In this document: piece by piece, positions 50,542 to 61,792 of the stretch
How the letters are laid out: every line of letters begins with the position of its first letter
Position numbering within the stretch: position 1 is the first letter of the stretch
NCBI GenBank assembly: GCA_033063855.1
Contig: CP093829.1
Coordinates: forward strand, 19,933,537 to 19,997,536
Source: Smittia aterrima
Lineage: Eukaryota; Arthropoda; Insecta; Diptera; Chironomidae
Length of the DNA stretch: 64,000 nt
Direction of reading: 5' to 3'
Translations under genes and position numbers: made by a program
Notes under the pieces: model-generated
What the model was told of the DNA's origin: nothing
The model's database searches: none
What the model saw: only the letters and a program-made list of their open reading frames with translations

Positions 50542-51956
50542 ATGTCGCACGAAGAGGAAATTTCTGATACCGAGAAGGTTCGCATTGTGTCTGACTTCAT
50601 TCTGCATGCACCGCCAGGTAAGAAAGCATTTAGTTTCGCGCTTGAAATGCTAATTTCTGTTTATTTTAGGAGAATTCAATGAAGTGTTCAACGACGTACG
50701 AGTTTTGCTGAAAAATGATAATTTGCTGAAGGAGAAGGCCGGCTCAGCTTTTGCACAATACAACAAGGATCAATTAACGCCTGTTAGACTCGACAGTACC
50801 GATTCCTTTGCGCTAATTACAGAGCACAATGACTTGGGTAAGTTTTTCCGCAATTTCCTTTCAGTAACTTTGCGGATGTGTCAAGATTTGCTTGTTTAGG
50901 TCGCGATTCTTCTAATTAGCGTAGCGAAATGTTGTGGCTCGTATGAATAATTCATGAGCATTGCGAAATCACTGAAAGAAGAGTTTGGGGCGGTGGCAAA
51001 TTAAATGACATCTGATTACCCGATGAGTCATAAACAGAATTTGTTGACAATGATTCATAGAATGGAATATTATTAAGACTAAGGATTCAAAGTAGTTTCA
51101 TGTCTTAATATTCTTGATCATTCAAGTCGCATAAATAACCAGAAAATAATTAGATTCAATCCATTGATTTTAAAATTTCTCAATGACTCAATGGCATCAA
51201 CTGCATAATAATTTTCTTATCTAATTTGGTTTACAACTATGCTCAACGATAAAACTAATCTTCGTTCATTTTAGGCGGCGGTCGCTTTTTTGATCCACGC
51301 ACAAAGCAATCCTTCAAGTATGATCATTTAAGAAAGGAGGCATCGGATTTCCAGAACTTTGAACCTGATTCGGTTGCAGAGCATTGGCGTTCAGCTCTTG
51401 ATGTCGAAGCAATTCAATACACTGCCAATCATTACAGGCACGGTGTGTGTTCTGTCTTTGGACGCAATGATCCATCGACAAGCCAAATTACGCTTTCGCT
51501 TTGTATCGAGGACCATCAGTTCCAGCCCCAGAATTATTGGAATGGACGATGGCGCTCACAATGGAGCTTCACTTTCTCTAACTCCGGCTCGGGAGCTGCA
51601 GAGGTTAAAGGAGTACTGAAGGTTCAGGTAAGATCGTAATTTATTATTTCGTCAATGTTATTACAATAATTTTCTTAAAGGTCCACTATTACGAAGACGG
51701 AAACGTCCAACTTGTGTCTTCGAAAGAGTGTCGCGAATCAGTGATCGTTACAAATGAGGTGCAAACAGCGAAGGAGATAATTAAGATGGTCGAAGATAGC
51801 GAGCAAGATTACCAGATGGCAATATCAGAGAACTATCAAACAATGTCTGAGACTACTTTCAAAGCCCTGCGACGACAACTGCCAGTCACACGCACGAAAA
51901 TTGACTGGGGCAAGATAGTTTCTTATTCCATCGGAAAAGAGCTCAAGACACAATAA
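50542..51956 (+). CDS. cpa: F-actin capping protein subunit alpha
   Basis: Four exons, 50542-50617, 50670-50837, 51275-51627 and 51681-51956, phases consistent, 290 residues (CapZ alpha subunits are about 286). Diagnostic stretches: EKVRIVSDFILHAPPGEFNE at the N-terminus, FAQYNKDQLTPVRL, GGGRFFDPRTKQSFKYDHLR, YWNGRWRSQWSF, VHYYEDGNVQLVSSKE and the C-terminal LRRQLPVTRTKIDWGKI. The last block belongs to the tentacle/helix region that contacts the barbed end. With the beta subunit it forms a heterodimer that caps actin filament barbed ends in the cytoplasm. The second intron (437 bp) is longer than the others. Full-length, no defects seen. SRF is a classic regulator of actin-cytoskeleton genes, but a link to the SRF genes ~14 kb away is not shown by the sequence. 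Confidence 0.96.
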
Positions 51957-52832
51957 TAGTGCGCTTTGCTACGAGGCTCCGGATAGCTCGTCTCCTTTAA
52001 TCAGCTGAGCGGAGATCATAAGATAAAGAAGATTTAAAAAAAGTTAAGTTCGCAGAGAGGATTCCTATCAAACGTAATCGATTTCAATTTCCTCTTTTCT
52101 AAATCCAAAATGATAATCAACATTCAAAGCGCCTTTCTTTTGAAATCATTTGTATTTAAAAATCATTTTATTTTTTGTATTAATTAGCTCAAGAAGAAAG
52201 CATTTTTTACTACTCTTCTTTTAGTTCTTGTTCAATGATGCAATTTCTTTTAAGTTTCAATTTCGAAGTCTTCGAATTGTTTGAGCAGGAAACATGAGAT
52301 TTTACGGGAGAATTTAGGCGAGATATCAATCTTTTCAGCATTTAAACAGTCGTGGACGAATTTCCAGCGTTTTAATTGAACTAGCTAAAATTTTGAAAGA
52401 AAGAAAAAATCGAAATTGAGAATACAAATATTGCTAAACAAAATCTTCCCCTTTCTCCCGATCAAGAACGGTTAATAATTAAATATAAAAAGCATTGTGA
52501 ACCATCGCCTCTTACGACATTAATCACAATTTGCATTAATAAAGAACAAAAATATTGTTAAATAACGATAAAAGACTTTCGATTTTATTTTTAACTTGCA
52601 CTTGGAAGAGCGATAAGAAAAGTTATTTCAATAGCCAGCCTTTATTATAAATTTACTTTGTTTTTCGAGCATGTGAAAAGTTTATCGACTTTATTGTCTG
52701 TCAAATTTCAGTTTGCAATTAAGACACGGAAAGAGAAAAGTAGACGTCAGCATCTGCGATGAGTTCGTGAACATTTGCTTGCACATTTTATCAGTTCTTA
52801 TTTTATCTCTGAAGTATCAAGTTATCAAAAAA
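51957..52832. other. Intergenic region
   Basis: 3' region of capping protein alpha and upstream region of the first P450. The last ~40 bases (TATCAGTTCTTATTTTATCT.. before the ATG) match the corresponding leader of the second P450 at ~54660-54700, showing that the duplication included the 5' untranslated region. Confidence 0.5.
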
Positions 52833-54378
52833 ATGTTCTTTATAATTTTGTTCAGCAATATCGCTGGCGTCGTTGCATTGGCTTACTGGTTTGTTAAGCA
52901 AAGGTTTCAATACTGGAAGAGACTTGGAGTCCCTTACATCGAACCTGACTCTTTTTACGGCAATGGAAAAGGTCTCGATACAACTAAGCACCGTAGCAAC
53001 TTATTTATGAAAGGATATTCAATGTTTAAATCGATGGCATCTCTCTTTGGACTTTACTTTAGCATTCGTCAAATTGCAGTCGCAACTGATCTCAACTTGA
53101 TTAAAAATATTTTAGTCAAAGACTCGGCAAACTTTCTGAATCGTGGCATGTACTTCAATGAAAAGGACGACCCTCTCTCTGCACATCTGATCCATCTTGA
53201 AGATGAAGAGTGGGAGTTTTTGCGAAATAAAATAATTCCAACGTTCACGAGTGAAAAGATAAAGGCGATGTACTCAACGGTTTTCGGAATAACTGATCGA
53301 CTTGTCAAGAAAATAAAATTTTCGAGAAATGTTGACATTAAAGAAATTTTTGGACGATTCACAACTGACGTCATCGGATCTTGTGCTTTTGGAATCGAAT
53401 GCAATTCTCTCGAAGAAGAAATATCACAATTTCATGAAGTAGGAAAATCAATATTCAAAAGTAGCGGTTTCTTTAAAAATCAGTTTTGCACGACGTTCCC
53501 AAATTTTGCGAAAAGACTTGGACTTAAACTTTATCCAAAATGTCTGACAGATTTCTACTTTGATGTCGTTAGTAAAACTGTTAAACACCGAGATGCGAAT
53601 CCTACTGAAGAACAAAAAGTAAAACAGAAGAAGTTTATTGAAACTCAATTTAAATGTTATTTAGGCTTCGAGACAACAGCAACATCTTTAACTTACTGCA
53701 CTTACGAACTCTCAAAAAATAAAAATATTCAAAGAAAAGCTCGTGAATCGGTTTACGAGGCAATGGCGAAACATGGAAATGTTCTAACTTACGAATGCGT
53801 TAATGACATGAAATATTTGGAGCAATGTCTTAATGGTAAGTCTCAAGAGAATATTTCAAGGACCTTTCAAGATTAAATTTATTAACAGAGAGCATGAGAA
53901 TCCACCCCGTGCTTCATTCTCTATCGAGACAAGTAAAGGAAGACTATCCAGTTCCCAACAGCTCGATTGTCTTGGAAAAGGGATTATTGGTCATCATTCC
54001 AGTTCTTGCCATTCAAAGAGATCCAGACATTTATACAGATCCACTTAAATTCGATCCAGATCGCTTTACTCCTGAAGAAATGAATAAACGCAATCCATTG
54101 ACTTTCCTTCCATTCGGTGAGGGACCACGCATTTGTGTTGGGAAAAGGTGAGATTTATATTGGACCAATAGAAGAACTATTTTTAATATTTTTTTTTACT
54201 TAGATTTGCTTACGTAGAAATGAAACTTGCGCTTGCACAACTACTGATGAACTTTGAGTTTTCCCTCGATTTCTCGAAGATAACAGGTCCGATTAAAATT
54301 AATATCAGAGCTCCTTTCACTTTAGTTCCACGCAACGGAGTTTTCCTTAGGTTCAAGCAGAGAAATATTTGCGAATGA
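52833..54378 (+). CDS. CYP6-like cytochrome P450 with internal deletion at the I-helix, probably inactive
   Basis: Exons 52833-53835, 53889-54147 and 54204-54378; 478 residues if read straight through. N-terminal anchor MFFIILFSNIAGVVALAYWF; CYP6-like NRGMYFNEKDDPLSAHL, WEFLRNK (C-helix WxxxR), ESMR (K-helix ExxR), FDPDRF and heme loop FGEGPRICVG are all present. Between EEQK and FETTATS it has 17 unrelated residues where its neighbour has 35 covering DFLSLMMALRDPK through FFVAG. The lost part includes the start of the I-helix and the Ala-Gly of the AGxDTT oxygen-activation motif. The DNA there (53619-53664) looks like the neighbour's exon end plus 5' half of its intron deleted, leaving the intron's TTATTTAG acceptor in the frame. 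Splicing from the GTAAAA at 53619 would shift the frame. Likely a pseudogene in formation. The start aligns with the neighbour's; an in-frame ATG at 52713 gives an implausible extension. Confidence 0.75.
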
Positions 54379-54700
54379 ATAATTGAAAATTCCTCTGATC
54401 TGGAATATTCGAACGCGAATTTTTATTATTGACACAATATTTTATTAAGAAACAGGAAGTCTGTTTGAAATTTGCAACAACTTGATAAAAGATAAATAAA
54501 ATATTTATCCTCCTAACATCAAATGATCATTAATCGTCACGTGTTTATCGATACCAGATCAAGTGTTTTAACAGTTGTTTCAATGTTTTTATTTATTTAA
54601 TATTATGTCGTCAGTCTATCGTCTACGATAAGTTCGATCGATCATCTTGACAATTACTCTATCAGTTCTTGTTTAATCTCCGAGCATTCAAGTTCTTAAA
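54379..54700. other. Spacer between tandem P450 genes
   Basis: About 320 bp holding the 3' end of the first P450 (AATAAA near 54496) and the promoter/leader of the second. Its closing ~40 bases match the leader of the first P450. Nothing else recognised. Confidence 0.5.
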
Positions 54701-56340
54701 ATGAGTTTTACGTTAGTTTTGTTCAGCATTCTCTCTGGTGTCGTGGCATTTGGTTACTGGTTCATCCATCAAAAGCTTCAACACTGGAAGAAACTTAAAG
54801 TCCCTCACACTGCGCCTGAATTCTTTTTCGGCAATGCAAGAGGCCTCGGAACGACCAAGCACTTGAGCGAATTAGTCATTGACACATATTTGAAGTTTAA
54901 GTCGATGACACCTGTCTGTGGTCTTTACATTAGCATTCGTCAAATTGCAGTCGCAACTGATCTTGAATTGGTTAAAAACATTTTAGTGAAAGACTCTGCG
55001 AATTTTTTGAATCGTGGCATTTACTACAATGAAAAGGATGATCCTCTCTCTGCGACTATGTTTCACATTGAAGATGAGGGATGGCAATTTTTGCGAAATA
55101 AAATCAGTCCAACATTCACAAGTGGAAAGATAAAGGCGATGTACCCATCGATTTTCGAGGTATCCGAGCGACTTGTCAAGAAAATAAACTCTGTGGGAAA
55201 TCTTGACGTCGCCGAACTTTTTGGACAATTCACAACTGACGTCATCGGATCTTGTGCTTTTGGAATCGAATGTAATTCTCTCGAGGACAAAGAAACGGAT
55301 TTTCATGAGATTGGAAAATCAGTTTTAAGAATTGATGACTTCGCGAAATATCAGTTTTGCTTGTCGTTCCCAAATTTAGCCAGAAAACTTGGAATTACAG
55401 TTTTCAAGAAATGGATGACGGATTTCTACCTTGACGTCGTAAGAAAGACGATTGATCACCGCGATGCGAATCCTCTTGAAGAGCGAAAAGATTTTCTAAG
55501 TCTTATGATGGCATTGAGAGATCCTAAAAGCACAAACCCGCTAACATTTAACCAAATAGCTGCGCAAGCGTTTACTTTCTTTGTAGCAGGTAAAATGTTT
55601 TTATTTCCATTAAATTCAAATCATTAAATTCTGATCTTATTAGGATTCGACACAACCACAACATCTTTGACTTATTGCACTTACCAGCTTTCACAACACA
55701 AAGATATTCAAGAGAAAGCTCGAAAATCAGTTTTCGATGTAATGGCGAAACATGGAAATGTTCTTACTTACGAATGCTTAGCTGATATGAAATACTTGGA
55801 TCAATGTCTCAATGGTAAGTGTCTTTAGAATACTTCAAGAATGTTTTAACAAAAACTTTATTAACAGAGAGCATGCGAATTAATCCCGTGGGTTACATTA
55901 CAACAAGAGAGGTCAAGGAAGACTATCCAGTTCCCAACAGCTCGATCGTCTTGGAAAAGGGTTCTTTAATTATCGTTCCAATTGTTGCCATTCAGAGAGA
56001 TCCCGATATTTATCCAGATCCACTTAAATTCGACCCAGAAAGATTTTCTTCTGACGAAATGAATAAACGCAATCCATTCACTTTCCTTGCATTTGGCGAA
56101 GGACCACGCATTTGTTTGGGAAAAAGGTGAGACATTAAATTGATAGAAGAAATTATTTTTAATTTATCGTTTCTCAGATTTGCATACTTGGAAATGAAAA
56201 TCGCTCTAGCACAAATACTGATGAACTTTGATTTCGGTCTCGACGCGAAAACTATAAGCCCAATTCGAGTTGACCCTAAACCAGGACTAATCTTTGCTCC
56301 ACTAGACGAAATTCGAGTTGTCTTCAAAAAGAGAAATTGA
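54701..56340 (+). CDS. CYP6-like cytochrome P450 (intact)
   Basis: Four exons, 54701-55589, 55644-55814, 55868-56126 and 56178-56340; phases agree, 493 residues, the usual size. Membrane anchor MSFTLVLFSILSGVVAFGYW. Family marks in order: NRGIYYNEKDDPLSATM, WQFLRNKISPTFTSGKIKAM (C-helix Trp-x3-Arg), FTTDVIGSCAFGIECNSLED, I-helix FFVAGFDTTTTS, ESMR (ExxR), FDPERF and the heme-ligand loop FGEGPRICLGKR with its Cys. It is an ER-anchored monooxygenase of clan 3, the group used by insects against plant and synthetic toxins; the individual substrate cannot be read. It is about 65-70% like its upstream neighbour by eye, with shared intron positions apart from the one removed there. The family name is by motif; assignment to a subfamily needs alignment. 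Confidence 0.9.
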
Positions 56341-57941
56341 AAACTATGAATTGTTGAATTATCATTTGTTCCTTCAAATACATTCTCAATGACAAATTCA
56401 AATTGATATTTTGTTTTGTTTTCGTTATGGGGCAAAGTCACATTTTATCAATCTATTATCGAAAAATTGAAAGTCTGTTTTAAATTTTAACTGAAATTTG
56501 TTTTGTCTCAAGTACGCAACTTGATTGAAGTTCGTGAATCTAAAATATTTGTATTTTGTTGAAATATTATTGCTTCTTTGAACAACAAAACTGAGACTCT
56601 TCTAAACTAATAAAACGTGTGTTTGAAGTAGATTTTTAATAATAAATTCGAGTGTCGTGATGTTAATTTCGATTTAAGTAAAATTGGATTAAAAAATCGG
56701 ATTAGATTAAAATTAAAAGCTAATCCTCTTTTTTTCATTCAAAAAATCTTCCATTCGATTACTCGCAAAGTTTTTTTTTTCATTTGACAGCAAAATCTCG
56801 TTTCATTGAAGTAAAGAGGTTCGCTTTATAAACAAGCAACAATAAGTTCTATGACCACCAAAGAAAAATCTGAGAAATCATTTCGTGAAATGAGATTAGG
56901 AATTGAAACGTCAAGCGTAAAACAAATTCAAGAGCTCGCCTCGCTGCGGGATTTCGTGCCTGAATTTTGATGTCTCAATAAGTTTTCGTTGGAAATACTG
57001 TCAGCTACCTTATGAGCTTTCTGTGGAATTTCGTATTCAAATGAGCTTCTCGCAGCCTTAAATCGTTTCTGACATTTTCGAAAATCTTAATTAAATTCTT
57101 GAACCTTTTTCGGGTCTTTCAGATACTTTCGTGGAATGTTTTATTGAGAGGGATTAAGAGAAGATAACATTGCGTGTTGTTGTGAACATGAACTCATAGA
57201 TTTCTTCGTCGATAATTTTGAAAAATTATCGCTTCAAACTGCTTCAGTGATCAACGAGATAATCATCTAGAAAACTATTCAGAGTCGAGGAACTGCTCGA
57301 TTTGAACTAAGGAAAGATCTGTCAACAACAATTGATTTGAATAAATTATAGGTTACCGATACATTGTCCTTTCACTTTCCACATGTTGACGGGTCACGCA
57401 AGTGAATTTAATTGAGATCAAAACTGTTTCATCTGCTTCGTAGTGGCTAAAACACAAACGACAATGATCGCTCGAAGGAGGACAAAATTTATCGAAGTCT
57501 TCGTTGAGCTTCAACTCTCAACTTCATTCGAGTCGAATCTTATTATTTTTTTATGTCGAATAGTTTTTCTTTAATTCAAGAGTAAGTTAGGCGGAATTAT
57601 TCTAAGCGAGTTGAACAGGAAATGATTTTGTTAGAACGATTCTGAAGCCTTTTTCAACGGCCAGGTTTAAACTTGAAGGGATAAAAACTGCTTTGAATGA
57701 TAAACAAAGAAGAATCGAGTGAAATCAATTAAAACAAAAAATAAGAGTTTGGCGAGTTAAGATCATTGTAGACAATAGAAGTTTGACGTTAACTTGAAAT
57801 AGTAGCGACGACGTTTAGGTAGATAAGAATTTAATTCAATATTTCTAAAATCTGATGAAATAAACAAATTATTTCCATTTAGCATTCCACATCAAAAAAG
57901 AAAACTCGAGCCTTCATCAGCTGATATATTTATAGTTCGCA
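56341..57941. other. Intergenic region; right part belongs to the first zinc-finger repeat unit
   Basis: From about 57320 the sequence matches the regions in front of the second and third zinc-finger genes (CCACATGTTGACGGGTCACG at 57380; TTTTTCAACGGCCAGGTTTA at ~57651). It is therefore the 5' part of the first ~1.9 kb repeat unit and includes the promoter. 56341-57320 holds the 3' region of the P450 and no recognised feature. Confidence 0.6.
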
Positions 57942-59165
57942 ATGGATGAATATTCACAAGACATCGTTGATAACATCAAGCACGAGCCTGAGAGACACTT
58001 CGTTTGTATTCTACCAGAAGATTCAGAGTCTGACGATGAACCTGAAGTGAAAGAAATTAAAATTTTTGTGCGGAAATTTGATAAAACCTGGAAAAGATGT
58101 GCAAAGTTATTCGAATCATATTTTGTTTGTGGAAAGTGCGAATACGCAAACAAGTACTTAGGAGAAGTGGTCAGCCATTCAAAAGTTTGTAAAACTCTTA
58201 AGAAGTGCGAAAATTGCCGTTTGAGAAGCAAATCTCTTAAAATCATCAAATGTATCTTCTGCGATCAACAATTCAAATGCAGCAACTGCAAGTCGATTCA
58301 CATTTGGAAAATTCATCGCAAGGACTCAAACTGGCTTTGCATTAAATGTGATTACAGAACTTTAAACAGAGATTGTCTGAAAAATCATTATCAGATTCAC
58401 GTGAAGAAGTTTTCATGCCAAACTTGCGAGCAACACTTCTCAAATAAGCATCTTTTAAGAAATCATCAGCAAAATCATCGACATGGAGATTACGCAACGG
58501 AAGCAGAAATAAAATTTGAGTGCACAAAATGCGTTCGTTCATTTGCAACAAAAATGGGATTGGGACAACATGAAAAGAACTTTCACAGCCAACTCAAGCT
58601 TCATTGCGATGTTTGTGGAAAAACAAAGAAAACTAAGACTGAACTCCGACAACACATGCAAACTCATCAGAAAGTTCAATGTCCAATTTGTCATCACTTG
58701 CTTTCTGAGCATCGTCTTCAGAGTCACATTAAGAAACACACGACCACTGCAAGCTTCAAATGTGAAGATTGTGAAAAAGTTTATTACAACCTGAATGATC
58801 TTAACAATCATAAAAACATAAATCACGAGATCGAGCAAGTGCAGTGCGATTTGTGCCAGAAGATTTTCAAGAACAAAACTTTGTTGAAACATCACATGAG
58901 AAATCATTTGAAGGTTTCATGTCCAACTTGCGGCAAAACGATGAGTAAAAGCAGTTTATATCACCACATGAAGCTTCATTCATCAAAACAAGAGTCTTTG
59001 GCTTGTGATATCTTATATTGCAAGCAAAAGTTTACGAGTGCCAAAGAACTTGAAGAACACAAGAAAATCCACGCCGTACTGAAAAGCTACAAATGCCCGA
59101 ATTGCGGTCACCAATCGCCAACATTGCTGCAATTCAAATCCCACATGAAATGTCATCAAGCTTAA
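57942..59165 (+). CDS. C2H2 zinc-finger protein, tandem copy 1
   Basis: Single-exon, 407 residues. It starts MDEYSQDIVDNIKHEPE, where IKHE fits the SUMO-attachment consensus, followed by an acidic stretch (EDSESDDEPEVKE). Roughly ten C2H2 fingers follow, starting with a degenerate C2HC one (C63, C66, H79, C83) and a Cys-rich segment (CENCRLRSKSLKIIKCIFC). Regular fingers follow from about residue 133 to 405, for example CQTCEQHFSNKHLLRNHQQNH, CDLCQKIFKNKTLLKHHMRN..H and CPTCGKTMSKSSLYHHMKLH. No N-terminal ZAD domain is evident. Linkers are mostly not TGEKP-type, as in many insect-expanded fingers. Nuclear DNA-binding is likely; the target is unknown. A stop and AATAAA (59186-59191) follow directly. 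Confidence 0.92.
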   Translation: MDEYSQDIVDNIKHEPERHFVCILPEDSESDDEPEVKEIKIFVRKFDKTWKRCAKLFESYFVCGKCEYANKYLGEVVSHSKVCKTLKKCENCRLRSKSLKIIKCIFCDQQFKCSNCKSIHIWKIHRKDSNWLCIKCDYRTLNRDCLKNHYQIHVKKFSCQTCEQHFSNKHLLRNHQQNHRHGDYATEAEIKFECTKCVRSFATKMGLGQHEKNFHSQLKLHCDVCGKTKKTKTELRQHMQTHQKVQCPICHHLLSEHRLQSHIKKHTTTASFKCEDCEKVYYNLNDLNNHKNINHEIEQVQCDLCQKIFKNKTLLKHHMRNHLKVSCPTCGKTMSKSSLYHHMKLHSSKQESLACDILYCKQKFTSAKELEEHKKIHAVLKSYKCPNCGHQSPTLLQFKSHMKCHQA

Positions 59166-59852
59166 CCGCGTTAAGGATTTTTTGAAATAAACCTGAAATA
59201 AATAATAAATCGGAACATATTTCGTTAAAAAGAACATCAACAATTGATTTTAATATTTACAGGTCAAATGAGATGACATGACGAGAGCGGAGATGTCCTT
59301 TCACGTTCCATATGTTGACGAGCCACGCCAGTTAATTTAATTGAGATCAAGACTGTTTCATTTGCTTCGTAGTGGCTTAAAAATAGACGACGATGATCGC
59401 TCAAAGGAGGACAAAATTTATCGAAGTCTTCGTTGAGCTTCAACTCTCATCAACTTCATTCGAAGCGAATCTTAATATTTTTTTATTCGAATAGTTTTTC
59501 TTTAATTGAAGAGTAAGTTAGGCGGAATTAATCTAAGCAAGTTGAACACGAAACGATTTTGTTAGAATGATTCTGAAGCCTTTTTCAACGGCCAGGTTTA
59601 AACTTGAAGGGATAAAAACTGCTTTGAATGATAAACGAGAATCGAGTGAAATCGATTAAAACAGAAAATAAGAGTTTTGTGGATTAAGATCAATGTTAAA
59701 GTTTGCTGATAAGTTGAAATAGAAGCGACGACGTTTAGGTAGATAAGATTTTATTACAGAATCTGATGAAATATCTAAACAAATAATTTTAATTTAGCAT
59801 TCCACATCAAGAAAGAAAACTCCTTCATTAGCTGATAAATTCAAAGTTCGCA
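59166..59852. promoter_or_regulatory. Inter-gene spacer, second repeat unit upstream region
   Basis: 3' end of zinc-finger copy 1, then the duplicated 5' flank of copy 2. It is nearly collinear with 57320-57941 and with 61077-61792. Conservation of the whole flank across units suggests the three genes share the same promoter elements. Confidence 0.6.
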
Positions 59853-61076
59853 ATGGATGAATATTCACAAGACATCGTCGATAATATCAAGCACGAGCCG
59901 GAAGTTCACTTCACTTGTTATCTGCCAGAATATCCAGAGTCTGACGATGAACCTGAAGTCAAAGAAGTTAAAATTTTTGTGCGGAAATTTGATAAAATGT
60001 GGAAAATTGCTGCAAAGTTATTCGAATCATATTTTGTTTGTGGAAAGTGTGAATACGCGAACAAGTACATAGGAGAAGTGACCAGACATTCAAAAGTTTG
60101 TAAAACTCTTAAGAAGTGCGAAAGTTGCCATTTGAGAAGCAAATCAGAAAAAATCATCAAATGTGTATTCTGCGATCAACAATTCAAGTGCAGCAACTGC
60201 AAATCGATTCACATTTGGAAAATTCATCGCAAGGGCTCAAACTGGCGTTGTATTAAATGTGATTACAGAACTTTAAACAGGGATTGTCTGAAAAATCATT
60301 ATCAGATTCACGAGAAGAAGTTTTCATGTCAAACATGCGATCAAAAATTCTCACAGAAGTATCAATTGAAACATCATCAGCAAAATCATCGACATGGAGA
60401 TTACGCAACGGAAGCAGAAATAACATTTGAGTGCACAAAATGCGTTCGTTCATTTGCAACAAAAATGGGATTGGGACAACATGAAAAGAACTTTCATAGC
60501 AAACTCAAATTTCACTGCGATGTTTGTGGAAAAACAAAGAAAACTAAACCTGAACTCCGACAACACATGCAAATTCATCAGAAACTTTCGTGTCCAATTT
60601 GCCATCACTTCCTTGCTGAGCGCCGCCTTCAGGATCACATTGAGAAGCACAAGACCAATCCAAGCTTTAAATGCAATTCTTGCGATAAATTTTACGTCAA
60701 CCTGCATGATCTAAACATTCATAAAAGCAGAATTCACGAGATCGAACAAGTTCAGTGCGATTTGTGCCAGAAGATATTCAAGAACAAACTTTTTTTGAGA
60801 CATCACGTGAAAAATTATTTGAAGGTTTCATGTCCAACTTGCAGCAAAACGATGAGTAAAAACAGTTTATATCGGCACATGAAGCTTCATTCATCAAAAC
60901 AAGAGTCACTGGCATGTAATATCTTATATTGCAAGCAAAAGTTTACGAGTGCCAAAGAACTTGAAGAGCACAAGAAGATCCACGCCGGACTGAAAAGCTA
61001 CAAATGCCCGAATTGCGGTCATCAATCGTCAACATTGCAACAATTCAAATCCCACATGAAATGTCATCAAGCTTAA
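59853..61076 (+). CDS. C2H2 zinc-finger protein, tandem copy 2
   Basis: Single-exon, 407 residues, the same length and start (MDEYSQDIVDNIKHEPE) as copy 1, and closer to copy 1 than to copy 3. The finger layout is the same, with the SUMO-like IKHE and acidic N-terminus kept. One zinc ligand is changed: the finger CDLCQKIFKNKLFLRHHVKN ends in Tyr (codon TAT at 60816-60818) where copies 1 and 3 have His (CAT in copy 1), so that finger should fold poorly. The next finger reads CPTCSKTMSKNSLYRHMKLH. Finger recognition-helix residues differ from copy 1 at several places (SQKYQLKHHQ for SNKHLLRNHQ), suggesting diverging DNA preference. AATAAA follows the stop. Confidence 0.92.
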   Translation: MDEYSQDIVDNIKHEPEVHFTCYLPEYPESDDEPEVKEVKIFVRKFDKMWKIAAKLFESYFVCGKCEYANKYIGEVTRHSKVCKTLKKCESCHLRSKSEKIIKCVFCDQQFKCSNCKSIHIWKIHRKGSNWRCIKCDYRTLNRDCLKNHYQIHEKKFSCQTCDQKFSQKYQLKHHQQNHRHGDYATEAEITFECTKCVRSFATKMGLGQHEKNFHSKLKFHCDVCGKTKKTKPELRQHMQIHQKLSCPICHHFLAERRLQDHIEKHKTNPSFKCNSCDKFYVNLHDLNIHKSRIHEIEQVQCDLCQKIFKNKLFLRHHVKNYLKVSCPTCSKTMSKNSLYRHMKLHSSKQESLACNILYCKQKFTSAKELEEHKKIHAGLKSYKCPNCGHQSSTLQQFKSHMKCHQA

Positions 61077-61792
61077 CCGCGTTAAGGAAATTTTGAATAA
61101 AACTGAAATAAATCGAAATATCGGAACATATTTCGTTGAAAAGAACGTCTTCATCAATTGATTTGAATAATTACAGGTTAACGATACAATTGAGATGACA
61201 TGACGTGAGCGGAGATATCCTTTCAATCTCCACATGTTGACGGGTCACACAGTGAATTTAATTGAGATCGAAACTGTTTCATCTGCTTCGTCGTTGCTAA
61301 AGAACAAACGACGATGATCGCGTGAATGAGAATAAAATTTATCACCAAAGTCTTCGACGAGCTTCAACTCTCTCATCAACTTCATTCGAAGCGAATCTTA
61401 ATATTTTTCTAGGTCGAACAGTTTTTCTTTAATTGAAGAGTAATTTAGGCGGAATTAATCTAAGCGAGTTGAACAGGAAAAGATTTTGTTAGAACGATTC
61501 TGAAGCCTTTTTCAACGGCCAGGTTTAAACTTGAAGGGATAAAAACTGCTTTGAATGATAAACAAACAAGAATCGAGTGAAATCGATTAAAACAGAAAAT
61601 AAGAGTTTTGTGAATTAAGATCATTGTTGAAGTTTGCTGATAAGTTGAAATAGTAGCGACGACGTTTAGGTAGATAAGAATTTAATTCAATATTCCTAAA
61701 ATCTGCTGAAATAAACAAATTATTTCCATTTAACATTTAACATCAAGAAAAAAAACTCGATCCTTCATCAGCTGATAAATTTAAAGTTCGCA
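61077..61792. promoter_or_regulatory. Inter-gene spacer, third repeat unit upstream region
   Basis: 3' end of zinc-finger copy 2 and the duplicated 5' flank of copy 3, collinear with the two earlier flanks apart from small indels. No other feature seen. Confidence 0.6.

Noticed and set aside
52713..52832. Upstream in-frame ATG extending the first P450 by 40 residues
   Set aside because: The extension precedes the normal membrane anchor and corresponds to the untranslated leader of the neighbouring P450.
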